Shown here piece after piece: positions 21,500 through 32,869 of a stretch of 64,000 nucleotides of DNA. The notes under the pieces were generated by a model. That model saw only the letters and a list, made by a program, of their open reading frames with translations. It was not told the origin of the DNA and searched no databases. The stretch spans positions 9,204,222 through 9,268,221 of the forward strand of contig NW_020954630.1 in the NCBI RefSeq assembly GCF_900497805.2, given 5' to 3'. The stretch is from Vombatus ursinus (taxonomy: Eukaryota; Chordata; Mammalia; Diprotodontia; Vombatidae). The stretch's first letter is position 1, and the number at the start of each line of letters is the position of its first letter. Both the position numbers and the translations under genes were made by a program.

Positions 21500-22446
21500 T
21501 GCATAATTGCTGTTCTCTGGAGCTGTCTCTGCCCCCAACATGACTTCACTGCTTTTGTAAGCTTGGACTTTGTAAGCAAATAAACAGGCAAGCAAACAAA
21601 CAACTTTTGAAGGACAGCTTCCAGTAGTCTAGGTGCTGAAATTAGATATTGATCAGATATTAAAATATGAAATCTAGTATTTAGACCTGACTAATAGCAC
21701 TCATAGACTCTGACCCATGGGATTCTATAATCATCTAGCTTCTAACAACATGGAATAAAACACAAACTAAATCTGAAGATGCTCCCTGCCCAGTCTCTAC
21801 CACCCCAGACTCTTCAGTGAGGATAAGAAAGCTCCCAAGTACATACACCCAGGGGTCACAAAGAAGGAATGGGGGTGGAGAGGTTATGCTTTATCTCAGG
21901 CTCACAGATTATAGGTTAAGTAGGGAAAAAAGAAGAAGAAATTGGTCACTACTCATCAGCCTTCCACCACAGGAACTCGTAGTTCTCATAAGACCATGGT
22001 TATGAGGACCATGACTCTGATCTTCCACGTCTGGTCCGCCTCAGTCCCACTCGTGGTCAGTGGTCATGCTGATGCTGCCTCTGCTGTCTGAGAAGAGAAA
22101 GAGAGAGGATGTAAAGTTCAATTATTATCCTTTTGATCTTGTCCCCCAGTTTCTGATCTTGTAAAATGGAGGATAGCCATGATCCCAGAGAGGAGTGGGA
22201 ATGGGGAGGAGGAAGAGGGAAAAGCAGTCTTTTTCCATGCTGGAATCCCAGAATTGCTGGACTAGTCTGTCCCTGTGTGGTGAATCAGTTCCTTGGACTC
22301 AGGATCTCTATCATATAAGAGAATAATGCCACTTCTTTTGCCTATACTCACAATGATGTAAGTAAAGTTTTTGGAGGCAGAGGTTGAGATAGATCCAGAA
22401 GACACTGAGCACACCAATTTGATTGGTTTCTTTTAAGGAAGATTAA
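21500..22446. other. no recognisable feature
   Basis: Nothing identifiable. Confidence 0.4.
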
Positions 22447-22680
22447 GCAGCTAGGTGGCACACTTGGATAAAGCCCAGAACTTGGAGTAAAGAAGACTTG
22501 AGTTCAATGTGGCCTCAGACACTTACGAGCTGCGTGACCTTGAACAAGTCACCTAAACTCTGTTTACCTTAATCTGCTGGAGAAGGAAATGAGAAACCAC
22601 TCCAGTTTCTTTGCTAAGAAAACCCCATGGACAGTATGGTCCACAGGATCATAAAGAGTCAGATACAACCGAATGATTGA
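22447..22680 (+). mobile_element. RTE-tailed SINE
   Basis: AGCAGCTAGGTGGCACACTTGG, CTGGAGAAGGAAATGAGAAAC, TTTGCTAAGAAAACCCCATGG and GATCATAAAGAGTCAGATAC with CGAATGATTGAATG. Confidence 0.85.
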
Positions 22681-22815
22681 ATGTAGGGTTGTTGTGAGGA
22701 TCATTGAGATATCATACATAAAGGACTTTGCAAAAACTATATATAAATATATGTAAATATATACATACAAATATATAAAGGACTGCATAAATGCTAGCTA
22801 TTGTGATTATTATCA
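22681..22815 (+). mobile_element. MIR 3' tail with AT expansion
   Basis: GGGTTGTTGTGAGGATCATTG and CATAAATGCTAGCTATTGTG flank a TATATAAATATATG expansion. It follows directly on the RTE-tailed SINE, which probably interrupted this MIR. Confidence 0.7.
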
Positions 22816-23370
22816 TTATCAGGTAGGGCTTTGAAAGACTGGCTTTGGTCAGAGGATGGAAGGGCTTCATCCTAGGCTAAGGAACTTAGATTTCCTCCTA
22901 TAGACAAATGGAAACAAAACAAATGAAAGGTTTTTAAGTAGGTAGATGATATGATCAAAGTAGTGGCTTCCATGAGTCTGGGAGTCAAGTCAGGCAATGG
23001 ATTTTTTTTTTGGTGCTTAGTGCATTCACAGTTTGTGTTTATACAACAGTATACAACAGTAGTTGTTTCAGTGGAGGCAAAAACCAACAGTGATTTGACT
23101 GAAAACACTACTTGCTTTAGCAATACAGAATAAGGGCTGAGAATGAGACAGCAAAGGACCTCCAGGCTTGTAATACTCATGAAGGCCAAGGAATAAGGCT
23201 GCTAAGGAATTGAAAATCTGCCTAAAAATCATGCAGCACACAAAGGGATGTGTGTGTGTGTGCGCGTGTGTGTGTGTGATGGAGGAGATCAGGAAGATAT
23301 CACTAGGAGGAAGGAAGTGATATAACGGGTAGCATGGAGAGAAGGAAGTATGAAATTCCAATAAATATTT
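22816..23370 (+). mobile_element. ancient L2/L3-class repeat with (TG)n
   Basis: GAACTTAGATTTCCTCCTATAG and AGTAGGTAGATGATATGATC match the class blocks TTAGATTTTATTC and GTGACATGATCAG. A TG/CG dinucleotide run lies at 23249-23279. Confidence 0.4.
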
Positions 23371-23822
23371 TGAAATTTATAAATACAGGCCACTCTTTAT
23401 TTTCTGAACTGTGTTCTCTTTCCCTGATTTGGTTTGGCCCCTGTCTCAGCTTTCTCTTGCTTTCTAGACCCTGAAACATTGGAGGTAGGTGAAAGGAGAG
23501 GTTTGCGTGTTTTTAATTATTTAAAATTTTCTTTTTAAAAGCTGATGCTGTTTAATAATTAACTTTCCCCAGGTCCTGCTGTTTCTTAAATGGAAAATTA
23601 GAGGCAAATGGAGGTGGCTACAAAAAAACCTCCAGGAGAGCCCCAAATCAGTTAATTCTGAAAACGGATCTTTTCTAAGAAGTGCCTAGGCCACCAAGGG
23701 AAGAGAAATTGGTGTCCAGTCCCAGAGCAGGAAGCTGATTGGGTTCCAGGTCCTCCCTCCTGGCACTGGCAGAAGGCAGTAGAAGTGGTTCATTAGCGTG
23801 GAGCAACATGATTCACAAGGAA
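23371..23822. other. no recognisable feature
   Basis: Nothing identifiable. Confidence 0.4.
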
Positions 23823-24066
23823 TATGGCATGCTATAGAATTCTGACTCTGGAGTTGGGAAGACCCAACCTTTTGAGTTCAAATCTGGCCTGAGACACTTA
23901 CTAGCTGTGTGACCCTGGGCAAGTCACTTAATCCTGCTTGCCTCAGTTTCCTCATCAGTAAAATGAGCTGGAGAAGGAAATGACAACAAACTCCTGTCTT
24001 TGCCGAGAAAACCCTAAATGGGGTCACCGAGAGTCAGACGTGACTGAAAAAGACTCAGCAATAAGA
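23823..24066 (+). mobile_element. RTE-tailed SINE
   Basis: CTGTGTGACCCTGGGCAAGTC, GAGCTGGAGAAGGAAATGAC, CCGAGAAAACCCTAAATGGGG and CGAGAGTCAGACGTGACTGA. Head partly decayed. Confidence 0.88.
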
Positions 24067-24240
24067 ACACTCCTTAAGCTTAAGTTCTATCACTTGTGCT
24101 AATGTAGAAATCAGCTTCCTCTGAGGCTCATTTGGATCTTTGAAGCTAGTCCTTTCCAACTACTGATCCATAACTGGCACTGGTCTGTAACAAATCTGGT
24201 ACATAATATCAAAGGTGCTTATTTCTTTGGCTAGAGATTT

Positions 24241-24393
24241 ATTTTTTTATTTTTGGTGAGGCAATTGGGGTTAAGTGACTTGCCCAGAGTCTGTGTGACT
24301 CTAATGAGTGTTATGTGCCTGAGACTGGATTTGAACTCAGGTCCTCCTGACTCCAGGGCTGGTGCTTTATCCACTGCGCCGCCTAGCTGCCCC
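24241..24393 (-). mobile_element. poly-A SINE, WSINE1-like
   Basis: An inverted element: T-rich tail, GGCAATTGGGGTTAAGTGAC, CTCAGGTCCTCCTGACTCCAG and TCCACTGCGCCGCCTAGCTG. There is no RTE or MIR tail; a poly-A end suggests mobilisation by L1. Confidence 0.85.
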
Positions 24394-25290
24394 TGAAAAG
24401 GTGATTTTCTAACCGCAAGTTAGATAGTTGTTTGAGGACAAGGCCTTCAAGCCAGCAGAAGGAGAACTGCCTAAAAGGCGAACTTAATCTTGGTTTAAGG
24501 ACGCCTGCTGGCTTTTGAGGAGTGCTTGGCTGTGTGTTCGTGTCATGTCTGTAGGCCAAGTGACTAAAAGAGCTTTCACCCTTTCATGGGAAGGAGGCAC
24601 CTACCAGTCAACGTCCCTCTGCAGATGTAGAGGCAAAGAGCAGCCGATGACTCAAGTAGTTGAAGAGAAACAGATGGTGGCAGAGAGCTTCTCAGTGAAC
24701 CCCACAGCCAGAAGCCCATTGGGAGGCCCGATACAAGGCCCTGCAGAAAGGGGAAAGTCCTGTGGAGCTGATGCGAAATCCAGCAGCAAGCGGAGACTAC
24801 AGTATTGGAAATTTGGGTTACCCTTACAATGCTTGTGCCCTGTGATTGGGCCCCTCCATGCATGAGCCTTGACCTCATGTGTTCCCTCTGTGTATGTCCC
24901 TTCAAGGGGGTTCCTTAGCCACCAGTTTTCCCTGTGTGTACCTCCTGGCATGTTCCCTATATGTGCTCCTTCACACAAATTCTCAGATCACAAGAGTTCT
25001 TTGCATGTGTATTCCCTTCCTCATGGGCAGGATGGAAACCTATGAGGGTGTGCTCCTGTGTCTATGGCAGCTGGGGTGGGAAGGAGGTGGGGAAGGAAAG
25101 GAATCTTTTTCTTGTTACTTAATTTACTATGCTGTTTGATTAAAAGTCTTTTTCTTTGAACTAATATATCCTTTCTGGTTGGCTTGGTAAAAGTAAACAC
25201 GTCAGTGGAGGTTTGTGAGCTATCATTTTGAGTAGTTGCTGACCTACATCTACAAAGTGCCTCAGATCTGAGTTATCTTTCTGGGGGCCT
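24394..25290. other. unassigned 0.9 kb block, higher GC
   Basis: Richer in G and C than the neighbours, with no recognised SINE or LINE inside. It ends near TTTGATTAAAAGTCTTTTTC, which looks like a polyadenylation-type hexamer context. Several overlapping open frames of about 100 codons are present, none of which I recognise. It could be an unnamed repeat, a retrocopy of a non-coding RNA, or unique DNA. Confidence 0.3.
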
Positions 25291-25417
25291 CATGCGAGAC
25301 CTTAAAAACCAGACTCCTGCTTTTCCTTGTCCTTTTCCCAGCTTTCTGTTCTCCCCATCCCTGACTCTCTTTTCTCTGGCTGAGCCACTGAGAACAATTC
25401 AGCTTGATGTGCTTCTA

Positions 25418-25462
25418 TTCAACCAGCATTTATTAAGCCTGTCATGCACTGTGTTAGGTGCT

Positions 25463-25514
<52 letters not shown>

Positions 25515-25640
25515 CTACCCCGGAAAGTCTTTGTCCTCAAGCAGCTCCCATTCAACTGGGGACGAACAGCATGTACATAGATGAGTAAATAGAAAAAATA
25601 CATGAAATAATACAAAACATTTCAGTGTGTGTGTGTGTTG
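25418..25640 (+). mobile_element. L2/L3-class repeat with (AC)n expansion
   Basis: ACCAGCATTTATTAAGCCTG, CACTGTGTTAGGTGCTGGA and, after the AC tract at 25465-25513, TCCTCAAGCAGCTCCCATTC. The microsatellite has grown where other copies read GATACAAAGA. A GT run lies at 25626-25640. Confidence 0.6.
25465..25513. repeat. (AC)n microsatellite
   Basis: About 24 uninterrupted AC units. Confidence 0.97.
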
Positions 25641-25963
25641 TGCGTGGTGGGGGTGGGGGGTTTGAGGTGGAGAAGAGAGCACAAATATGGAGGGTGAGCA
25701 GGAACCAGAAAGAGATGCTATTTGATTGAGCTCAGTTTTGACAAGAGCTTGGTACTCCAAGAGGATGAGATGAGGAAGCATGAAAGTGCCAAAGTGGGAG
25801 CAGCCATGAGGCAGGGAGGAGTATGGAGGACAGAGTGGTCCATGGCAGAGAATTTAGGTATGTCTGTGGTTTGCAATGTAGTTTTGGTTGGAAGATGCTG
25901 TTGTAAAGTTTTGCTTCCACACCAGTTTGGGTTCTTCTGGGACCAAGCGAGTGTGGGGGCTAT

Positions 25964-26933
25964 TTTTAAAAAAAAATTAGTCTCTTTTTCAATCAGCAAA
26001 AATTTGCCTTCTCTCCCTCCCCTTCCCCCGCCCCCAATTTGAGAAGGAAAAATGAAATTCCTGTTACAAACAGGTATGGTCAAGTAAAACAAATTTCTGC
26101 AATGGCTATACACATACATACACATACACACATGCATACATATACACACATATACATATGTGTGTGTGTATATGTCTCATTATACACTCTGAGTCTGCCA
26201 CCTCTCTATTAGGAGGTGGCATGTTTTATTATGAGTCATCTGGAATTGTCACTGGTCATTGTGTTGATCAGAGTTTGTAAATCTTTCAAAGTTGTTTGTC
26301 TTTACAGTATCATTGTTATCATATAAATTATTCTCCTGGTCCTGCTCACTTTACTCTACATTAGTTCTTCCATGTTTCTCTGAAACCACGTCCTTCATGA
26401 TTTATTATAGCAGAGTAGTATTCCATTACATTCATATAATTATTCAACTATTTAACAAATGATAGATATTATTCCCCCATTTCCAATTCTTTGCTACCAA
26501 AAAGGTTGGAGCTATAAATATTTTTTTGTACAGATGGTTCCCTTTCTTCTTTCTCTGATCCCTTTTGAGCATAGACCATTAGTGGTATAGCCGAATCAAA
26601 GGATATGCACAGTTTCATAGCTTTAGGGGCATAGTTCCAAATCGCTTTCCAAAATGGCTAGACCAGTTCACAGTTCCACAAGCAGCGCATTAATGTACCT
26701 GTTTTCCCACAGCCCCTCCAACATTTGTCATTTCACTTCTTTTGGTCGACTTTGCCAGTTTGATGGGTTTGAAGTGAAACCTTAGAGTTGTTTTAATTTG
26801 TATTTCTCTAATTAATAATAATTTAGAGCATTTTTTTCCTATGTGGTTATTGATGGATTGGATTTCCTCCTCTGAAAATTTTACTGTTTATATCCTTTGA
26901 GTATTTGTCAACTGGGGGATAGCTTTTAAAGAA
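25964..26933 (-). mobile_element. L1 3' UTR, long inverted fragment
   Basis: TTTTTCAATCAGCAAAAATTTG begins the element (its 3' end). TCTGGAATTGTCACTGGTCA, AGTAGTATTCCATTACATTC, GGCATAGTTCCAAATCGCTT, CCCCTCCAACATTTGTCATT and TTTGTATTTCTCTAATTAAT follow, and it ends at AACTGGGGGATAGC. A CA/TA microsatellite interrupts it at 26108-26170. Confidence 0.9.
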
Positions 26934-26934
26934 T

Positions 26935-28650
26935 GAAATGCCTAGGGTACCAAAAAAATACTCTGATTAGGAAAGAGTTAAGTTGTCTAAAAAGATCAAT
27001 GTGGATGCACAGGTTACTTATTGACCAACCTAGATTTTTTTTAAAAGTGTAAATTATGAAAGGAAGGGCAAGTAACTGAGGATGAATGCAAAAAATCAAC
27101 ATGGTTCTGTAAGACGAACATCTGAAATGCTTAAACTTAGATTAGCTAAAGCATGCTAAGGACCACAAAATAGAATCCCATTCCCTCCTCTCCCTCCCCG
27201 CTCCCTTCATGGATAAAGGAGGAGGAGCAGAGAAGGAACAGGGATGAGAAAATCATAATGGATGGTAGAGAAAAGGCAGTGTTAATTTCTTATTTTCTTC
27301 TATTTTTCTTGTCTAGAAGAATAATCTTTGAACTGAAAAGTACAGAAAAAAATGGTCCCTGGAGAGTTGAAACCTAAGAGTCTTTGGAAAATATTCAGAG
27401 ATCACTTAGCTGGCCTTTATGAATTCATGTCATGAGGCCTGGATGAGCTGCATCTCAGGGCACTGTGGAAAAAAATCCACCGCCACCCACACCCAGCCGG
27501 CTGATATGATTGCTGACCTTTTGTCAGTAATCTTCAAAAATCATGGAAAATATGAAAACTGCCACCAGTCTTGAAAAGGGACAAATGTTCACATTTTTTT
27601 TTTAAAAAAAAAGGAGATCAGGAGAGAGCATGGAATCTACAAGTTATAGGACAGTGAATTAGTCACTGATCCTGGTATAATTCTAGGATGTATCAAAAAA
27701 GATAATACTCACTAATAGTGAGTGGGTGGCTAGGTGGTACAGTGGATAGAGCACTGGACTTGGAATCAGGAAAACTCATCTTCATGAGTTCAAATCCGGC
27801 CTCAGACACTTACTAGCTGTGTGACTCTGGGCAAGTCCCTTAATCTTGTTTGCCTCAGCTCCTCATCAGTAAAATGAGCTGGAGGAGGAAATGGCGGACC
27901 ACTCCAGGATCTTTGCCAAGAAAGCCCCAAGTGGGGTCATAAAGAGCCCGATAGGATTGAACTGAGTGAACAGCAACAATAGTGGATATCTAGAAAAGAC
28001 GGCAGTCATCACATAGAGTAAGCACGGCTTCATCAGGAATAGACTAACCTCATTTCCTTCTTTGTCAGAGTTACCAGATATAGGGTAGTCTGGGGCAATA
28101 CTGTAAATTCAGTTTGACTAGATTTTAGGAAAATATTCAGCAAAATCTCTGAGGGAATCTTGGAGAAAAGTTGGAGATTGTAGAAAACATGATAGCATAG
28201 TTATGCTGATTAGAACTAGTTCAATGGACTGACCCAAAGAATATTCATTTAATGGGCTGATGTCATCTTGGAAGGAAATCTCTAATGGGGTATCCCAGGT
28301 ATTTGTCTGCTCTATGTTGTTTCACATTTTTTTACCAATCGCATAGGTAAAGATATAGGTGGCATATTTATTATATTCTTCAGATCACATAAAGCTGAGA
28401 GTGGTAACTAGCACATTGAATGGCAAGGTCAGAAGCGATCTTGGTAAACCAGAACACTGAGACAAATCTAATAAGATGAAATTGAATATGGAGAAAATAT
28501 TGTAATATTGAAAATATTGAATAATAAGTATTGCATGAATTAAAAAGTGAACCTACAGGTATAAGTTGGGTGAGGCATGGCATAATAATACTTTGTCTGA
28601 AAAAAAAACCCCAGGGGATTTTACAGGCTGCAAGCTTGGTATGTGTGTAT
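26935..28650 (+). mobile_element. L3/CR1 LINE remnant, copy 1
   Basis: GTGGATGCACAGGTTACTTA, TGAGGATGAATGCAAAAAATC, GGCCTGGATGAGCTGCATCTC, TTGTCAGTAATCTTCAAAAATC and GACTAACCTCATTTCCTTCTT occur in the order of CR1-clade ORF2 3' sequence. The last block recurs exactly in copy 2 near 48.98 kb. An RTE-tailed SINE (27722-27977) interrupts it. No long open frame survives. Confidence 0.78.
27722..27977 (+). mobile_element. RTE-tailed SINE inside the L3 remnant
   Basis: GTGGCTAGGTGGTACAGTGG, GACTCTGGGCAAGTCCCTTAA, GATCTTTGCCAAGAAAGCCCC and CATAAAGAGCCCGATAGGATT. AATAGTG occurs on both sides (27714-27720 and 27978-27984) as a short target-site duplication. Confidence 0.92.
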
Positions 28651-28914
28651 GATAAGGTAATAAAAAAAAGAAAGGATATTTAGTAGGGGTGTTCCGGAGA
28701 TAGCTCATTACCAGTTTCTGAGAGCCAATTGTTAAATTTCCAGTGTGAACATTTATACTTCAGAAACTGGTGAATACTACAAATTGGCTTGAATTGTTGT
28801 TTTGTTGATCGACTTAAGAAAGTGATAGAGGAAATATTAGTAAAGCAGATTAAACTTAAAGGTGTGTTCTGTATACATCCCCTCACTCCTCACCTCCCAT
28901 CCCCAAAGCCACTT

Positions 28915-29015
28915 ATTAACCACATCATGTGGTCCAACTTCCTCATTTTGCCAATAAGAATACTCAGGGATGAAGTGACTTGTCTAAGGTTACCTGGTTA
29001 GTAAGTAGGAATTTG
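28915..29015 (-). mobile_element. CR1/L3-tailed SINE fragment
   Basis: CATGTGGTCCAACTTCCTCA and AAGTGACTTGTCTAAGGTTAC in inverted order. Confidence 0.6.
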
Positions 29016-29029
29016 AACTTTGTCCAGTA

Positions 29030-29530
29030 GACAACTGGGACAGAAGACTTTGAGCAAAGGAGGAAGGTGGTCAGAATGTACACAAGGGACATGTGCCTGA
29101 CAATGGTGTGAGGGGATAGATTGGAGACAGGGGAGAGCATGGAGGCTGGAAGCTATTGCAATAGTACAGGTATTGTACTATTGGGTCCAAGGGTCCAAGG
29201 CACGACTTGGATGGTAGCAATGGGAATGGAGAGAGACAGAGGGGTGTGAGAGATGTCCCTGAGTTAGAATTAGCCAGCTTGAGGGAGAGGAAAGAAGCAA
29301 AGGTAGCACCAGGGTTTCCAAAATGGAAGCCCACTTGAAAATGGTTTTGCTGCTGACCAAAAGAAACATTGAAGCCAGAAGGAGCAAATTGAGGCAAAAA
29401 GATGATAAATGTGGTCTTGGCTAAGCTGAGTTTGTGGAGCTGATAGACACCTAGGTAGAGATGTTCTGTAGGACATCTTAGTAATGGGGGCCTGCAGCTT
29501 GGGAGAACAATCAGGGCTAGAGATAGTTAT
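29030..29530 (+). mobile_element. ancient L2/L3-class repeat
   Basis: TGGAGGCTGGAAGCTATTGC, AATAGTACAGGTATTGTAC, AAGGTAGCACCAGGGTTTCC and CTTGGCTAAGCTGAGTTTG are blocks of the family also present at 11.1 kb. Confidence 0.5.
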
Positions 29531-29604
29531 CTATTGGAAGTTATCTATATAGAGATGATAGCTGAAGCTATGGGAATGAATTAGATTACTGAGAGGGAAA
29601 GGAA

Positions 29605-29685
29605 GGGAATAGGCATTTATATAGAACCTACTGTGTGCCAGGTACTGTGCTAAGCACTGTACAGATGTTATTATTTCTAGATTGA
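29605..29685 (-). mobile_element. MIR fragment
   Basis: GGCATTTATATAGAACCTAC and GTGTGCCAGGTACTGTGCTAAG. Confidence 0.65.
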
Positions 29686-29689
29686 GGTG

Positions 29690-29835
29690 GTGGTAGGGGG
29701 TAGGATGATCAGAAGACCCTGATTCTGGTTGCAGCTGAATGAATTGTTTGTGCTTTTCCTCATCTGTAAAGTGAGTCAATGAGATGAGAGCATCTGTAGT
29801 TCCCTTCTTGCTGTAAAATTTCATGATTTTATACT
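29690..29835 (+). mobile_element. SINE fragment with CR1/L3-like tail
   Basis: CTTTTCCTCATCTGTAAAGTG and GTTCCCTTCTTGCTGTAAAAT followed by ATGATTTTATA. Confidence 0.5.
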
Positions 29836-29844
29836 GTTTTTTGA

Positions 29845-30032
29845 GAGGCAGTGTGGTAGAGTGGATAGAAGGCTGGTTTTAGAATCAGGAGGACCTTGTT
29901 CCAAAACCTACTTCCCCCATACACTGACTGGGGGATCGTGGGCAAGTTCCTTCCCATTGTTCCAGACGTGTCTCTAAGACCATAAGGTGCAGGACAGTTG
30001 CCAATCATAACTGGAACTCGCTATACAGGTGA
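29845..30032 (+). mobile_element. tRNA-headed SINE, third tail type
   Basis: GAGAGGCAGTGTGGTAGAGTGG, TGGTTTTAGAATCAGGAGG, GTCTCTAAGACCATAAGGTGC and GGACAGTTGCCAATC. Confidence 0.72.
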
Positions 30033-30034
30033 AA

Positions 30035-30268
30035 AGAGAGCAAGGTGGCTCTGGAATCGGGAGGACTTGAGTTCAAATCTGGCCTCAAACACTTAACAGT
30101 TGTGTGACCCTGGGCAAATCACGCAACCCTGTTTACTTCAGTTTCCTCATCTGTAAAATGAGCTGGAGAAGGAAATGGGAAACTGCTCCAGTATCTTTGC
30201 CAAGAAAACCCCAAATGGTGTCATGGAGAGTTGGATGTGACTGAAATAACTCAACAACAACAACAAAC
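30035..30268 (+). mobile_element. RTE-tailed SINE
   Basis: GCAAGGTGGCTCTGGAATCGG, GTGTGACCCTGGGCAAATCAC, GCCAAGAAAACCCCAAATGG and GAGAGTTGGATGTGACTGAAA, ending in a CAACAACAACAA tract. Confidence 0.92.
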
Positions 30269-30448
30269 AGATGGAATTATAGATCTAGGCCAACAACAGC
30301 AACAACAAAAAACCCCCATTCCTATCCTTGCCAGACACCCTTTCACTTTGACTTTTTATAGGGTATATGCCCCTGTAATGAGTGCATCAGCCAAACTTCT
30401 CCGAGTTATAGAGGGAAGCACATAGTCCCCTTCTACAATTTTCAGGGG

Positions 30449-30473
30449 CTGTGTGTGTGTGTGTGTGTGTGTT
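30449..30473. repeat. (GT)n microsatellite
   Basis: About 12 GT units. Confidence 0.9.
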
Positions 30474-30589
30474 TATGTGATTATTTTATTTCCTTGACTT
30501 TTTGGATGCTTCTTGACAAATGACTCTCCTTTGGAGGTTTCTGCCTAGTGCCTTTCTCTCGTATCCTCTTCCCACCTCTGGCCAAGTGG

Positions 30590-30790
30590 GATCATAGATT
30601 TCGAGCTGCAGGAGACTTTGGAGGCCATTTTGTCCAATTCCTTCATTTTATAGAAGGCCAGAGAAACCTAGGGATTAGATCAAAGCCAGTTGGGCAGCAA
30701 GTGATGGAACTGGAATTTGAACCCAGACCTTTCACATCAAGCTCATTTCCCCCTTCTGCCCACTGCCCTTTTCCTCGAGCAGCCTGTCCT
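30590..30790 (-). mobile_element. CR1/L3-tailed SINE
   Basis: GGATCATAGATTTCGAGCTGC, GGAGACTTTGGAGGCCATTTTG, GGAATTTGAACCCAGACC and TGCCCACTGCCC in inverted order. Confidence 0.78.
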
Positions 30791-31736
30791 TGGAGCATCA
30801 GCTACAGAAAGAATGTGGAAAATTGCTGGGGGGGTTGGAGCATTGATTATTTTAAAGTAGGCCTTAGGGTTCAGGGTATTAGGGGTGCATTTCCTTCACT
30901 CTTATTTTCCTCTAATCATTCTATCACCTACTTCAATCTGCCCCTTGTTCAGTCTGACAGTTGTAAGGCAAAGAATCATGTAGTTTGAAAAAAAAAGGGA
31001 AAAAAAGGAAGGAGAAGAAGCTAGTTAAACTTACTTTGGCAATTCCTTCTTTAATCAAAACCATTACAATTTATGGCTCAGTCTTGATTACACCTCTCCA
31101 GCAGGCGCCCCCTGATTTCATACAACGTCTCTGATTTTTTTTTCTATTTAATTTTTTTTCACTCTTCTTGATTTCTAGGTCAGAGAGTTTGAGCCTCATT
31201 CTTGCTTCAAATGGGCTTGGCTGTTTCTCTGGTGTTCAATTTCCCCTGGAGGGTCCATGGGTAAAAAAAAAATTCTTGGCCTTTTCAGAAGTGACTTGAA
31301 ATTCCACTGATGGCATTCTCCCTGATTCCTTATTTTCTCAACCCCTACTGAGAAAGAGATGGGCTAGAGAGTTATTCTTCCTGACCTCTCTTGAACCTTA
31401 ACCCCCTACAGAGCCCAGGGTCAAGGGTCATTTTCTCAGACTAGCTCTGGCGGAAAGAACCAAAGATCTGTCCCCTCCCCCAAATCTCACATTGAATGGA
31501 ATGGAGAGTCATTTAAAAAACTTTTGTGCAGAGAGGGACGAGATGGACCTCCCCGTGAACCACTTCCTCATGTTATGGCTGTCTTGCTCCTTCTAGGCAA
31601 CTTCACAGAAGGAAAAGCATTATGGATGGTCTCTTTCCTTTTTGGGGAAGAATAGCGGTCTCTCCTCCTGAAGGAATAGGGACTTTCCCTTTTTTCTTTC
31701 CCTTTTATCCTTGGGTTACAGGAGAAAGTATTAGAA
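30791..31736. other. no recognisable feature
   Basis: Contains several A or T runs (30988-31015, 31135-31157) but no nameable repeat or exon. Confidence 0.4.
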
Positions 31737-31768
<32 letters not shown>

Positions 31769-32155
31769 TGTGTGAGAGAGAAAATGAAAATGAGAAAGAA
31801 TGAAAATGAGAGAGAGAGAGAGAGAGAATGAAAATGAGAGAGAATGAAAATGAGAGAGAGAAAATGAGAGAGAGAATGAAAATGAGAGAGAGAATGAAAA
31901 TGAGAGAGAGAATGAAAATGAGAAAGAGAGAGAACGAAAATGAGAGAGAATGAAAATGAGAGAGAGAAAATGAGAGAGAGAGAGAAAATGAGAGAGAGAA
32001 TGAAAATGAGAGAGAGAAAATGAGAAAGAACGAAAATGAGAGAGAATGAAAATGAGAGAGAAAGAGATAATGAAAATGAGAGAGAAAGAGAGAGAGAGAG
32101 AGTAAAGGAAGAAAAGTAGGAAAAAATAAGGAAAAAGGGAAAGAGAGAAAGAGAA
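31737..32155. repeat. (TG)n plus GAGA/GAAAAT purine minisatellite
   Basis: A TG/CG run (about 31737-31772) changes into roughly 380 bp built from (GA)n blocks alternating with GAATGAAAATGAG units of variable length. The plus strand has almost no C. Minus-strand translation gives a long serine/leucine/phenylalanine low-complexity frame that is not a gene. Confidence 0.95.
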
Positions 32156-32869
32156 AGAAAGGAATAGCCCTGGTTTGAATGGGTGGTTAATTCCCTTGTC
32201 TCCTCTTTAAAAGGGAAGAAATCACTGACTGGATCAATGGTCATTTCACTAGTACTCTCTGAAGAGGGGGTTAGCAAGGGTCATTTCCTCTGACTCCTCC
32301 CACACTTCTGGAAGGAAGGCTAGGCCATGTGTCATTGCCATGGCCCCCTCAGTGGAAAGCACAATGAAGAGTCATCATCTTTGACTGATCCCTTGGCCTT
32401 CCCCTGTCAGGCTTCCATAGAGGAGGAGAGGGAGGGATTTTTTCCATTGAAGCTTCCAACTCTTTGTTTTAAAATGTCTTTGGATGTAGGAACTAATCAT
32501 AGATCATTACCCAGCTCTCTTTCTCAGAGTGGGACAATACCTAAAAGTTCTCCTTTCCATACATTAAGAAAAATTTGAATAATGTAGCAAAGTCTCAGAA
32601 GCTTTGGAATGGAGTATGGGGAGCGAGGGAAGCACAGTCTGTGTTTTTGTTTCACCTTTCTCATCTATTGAGTGTAATTCTGGATGCTCATCCCCACCCC
32701 CCACCCTCAACATGTTCTACCAGAACCTAGGGCAACTCCAATATCACTCAGTAAGTTTTAAGCAGCAATTTGCTGATGAAAGATGAGCTTCCTCAGGTAT
32801 AGCTCTGCTTTCAGAATGAACTTATGGACATTAAATCTACAAGAAATATTCCTAAAATGTAAAGAGTTG
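32156..32869. other. no recognisable feature
   Basis: Nothing identifiable. Confidence 0.4.

Noticed and set aside
24515-24978. Several overlapping open frames of about 110 codons on both strands
   Set aside because: Frames on both strands at once reflect low stop density in a GC-richer block. None has a familiar motif.
24394-25290. Solitary LTR of an endogenous retrovirus
   Set aside because: The end resembles a polyadenylation context, but no paired copy, target duplication or family motif was seen. It is left unassigned.
30548-30988. 146-codon open frame on the plus strand
   Set aside because: Its first half is the inverted CR1/L3-tailed SINE and no conserved domain is visible.
31705-32277. 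190-codon open frame on the minus strand
   Set aside because: It is the translation of the GA/GAAAAT minisatellite and TG run: only serine, leucine, phenylalanine and histidine-threonine strings, with no codon bias or homology.
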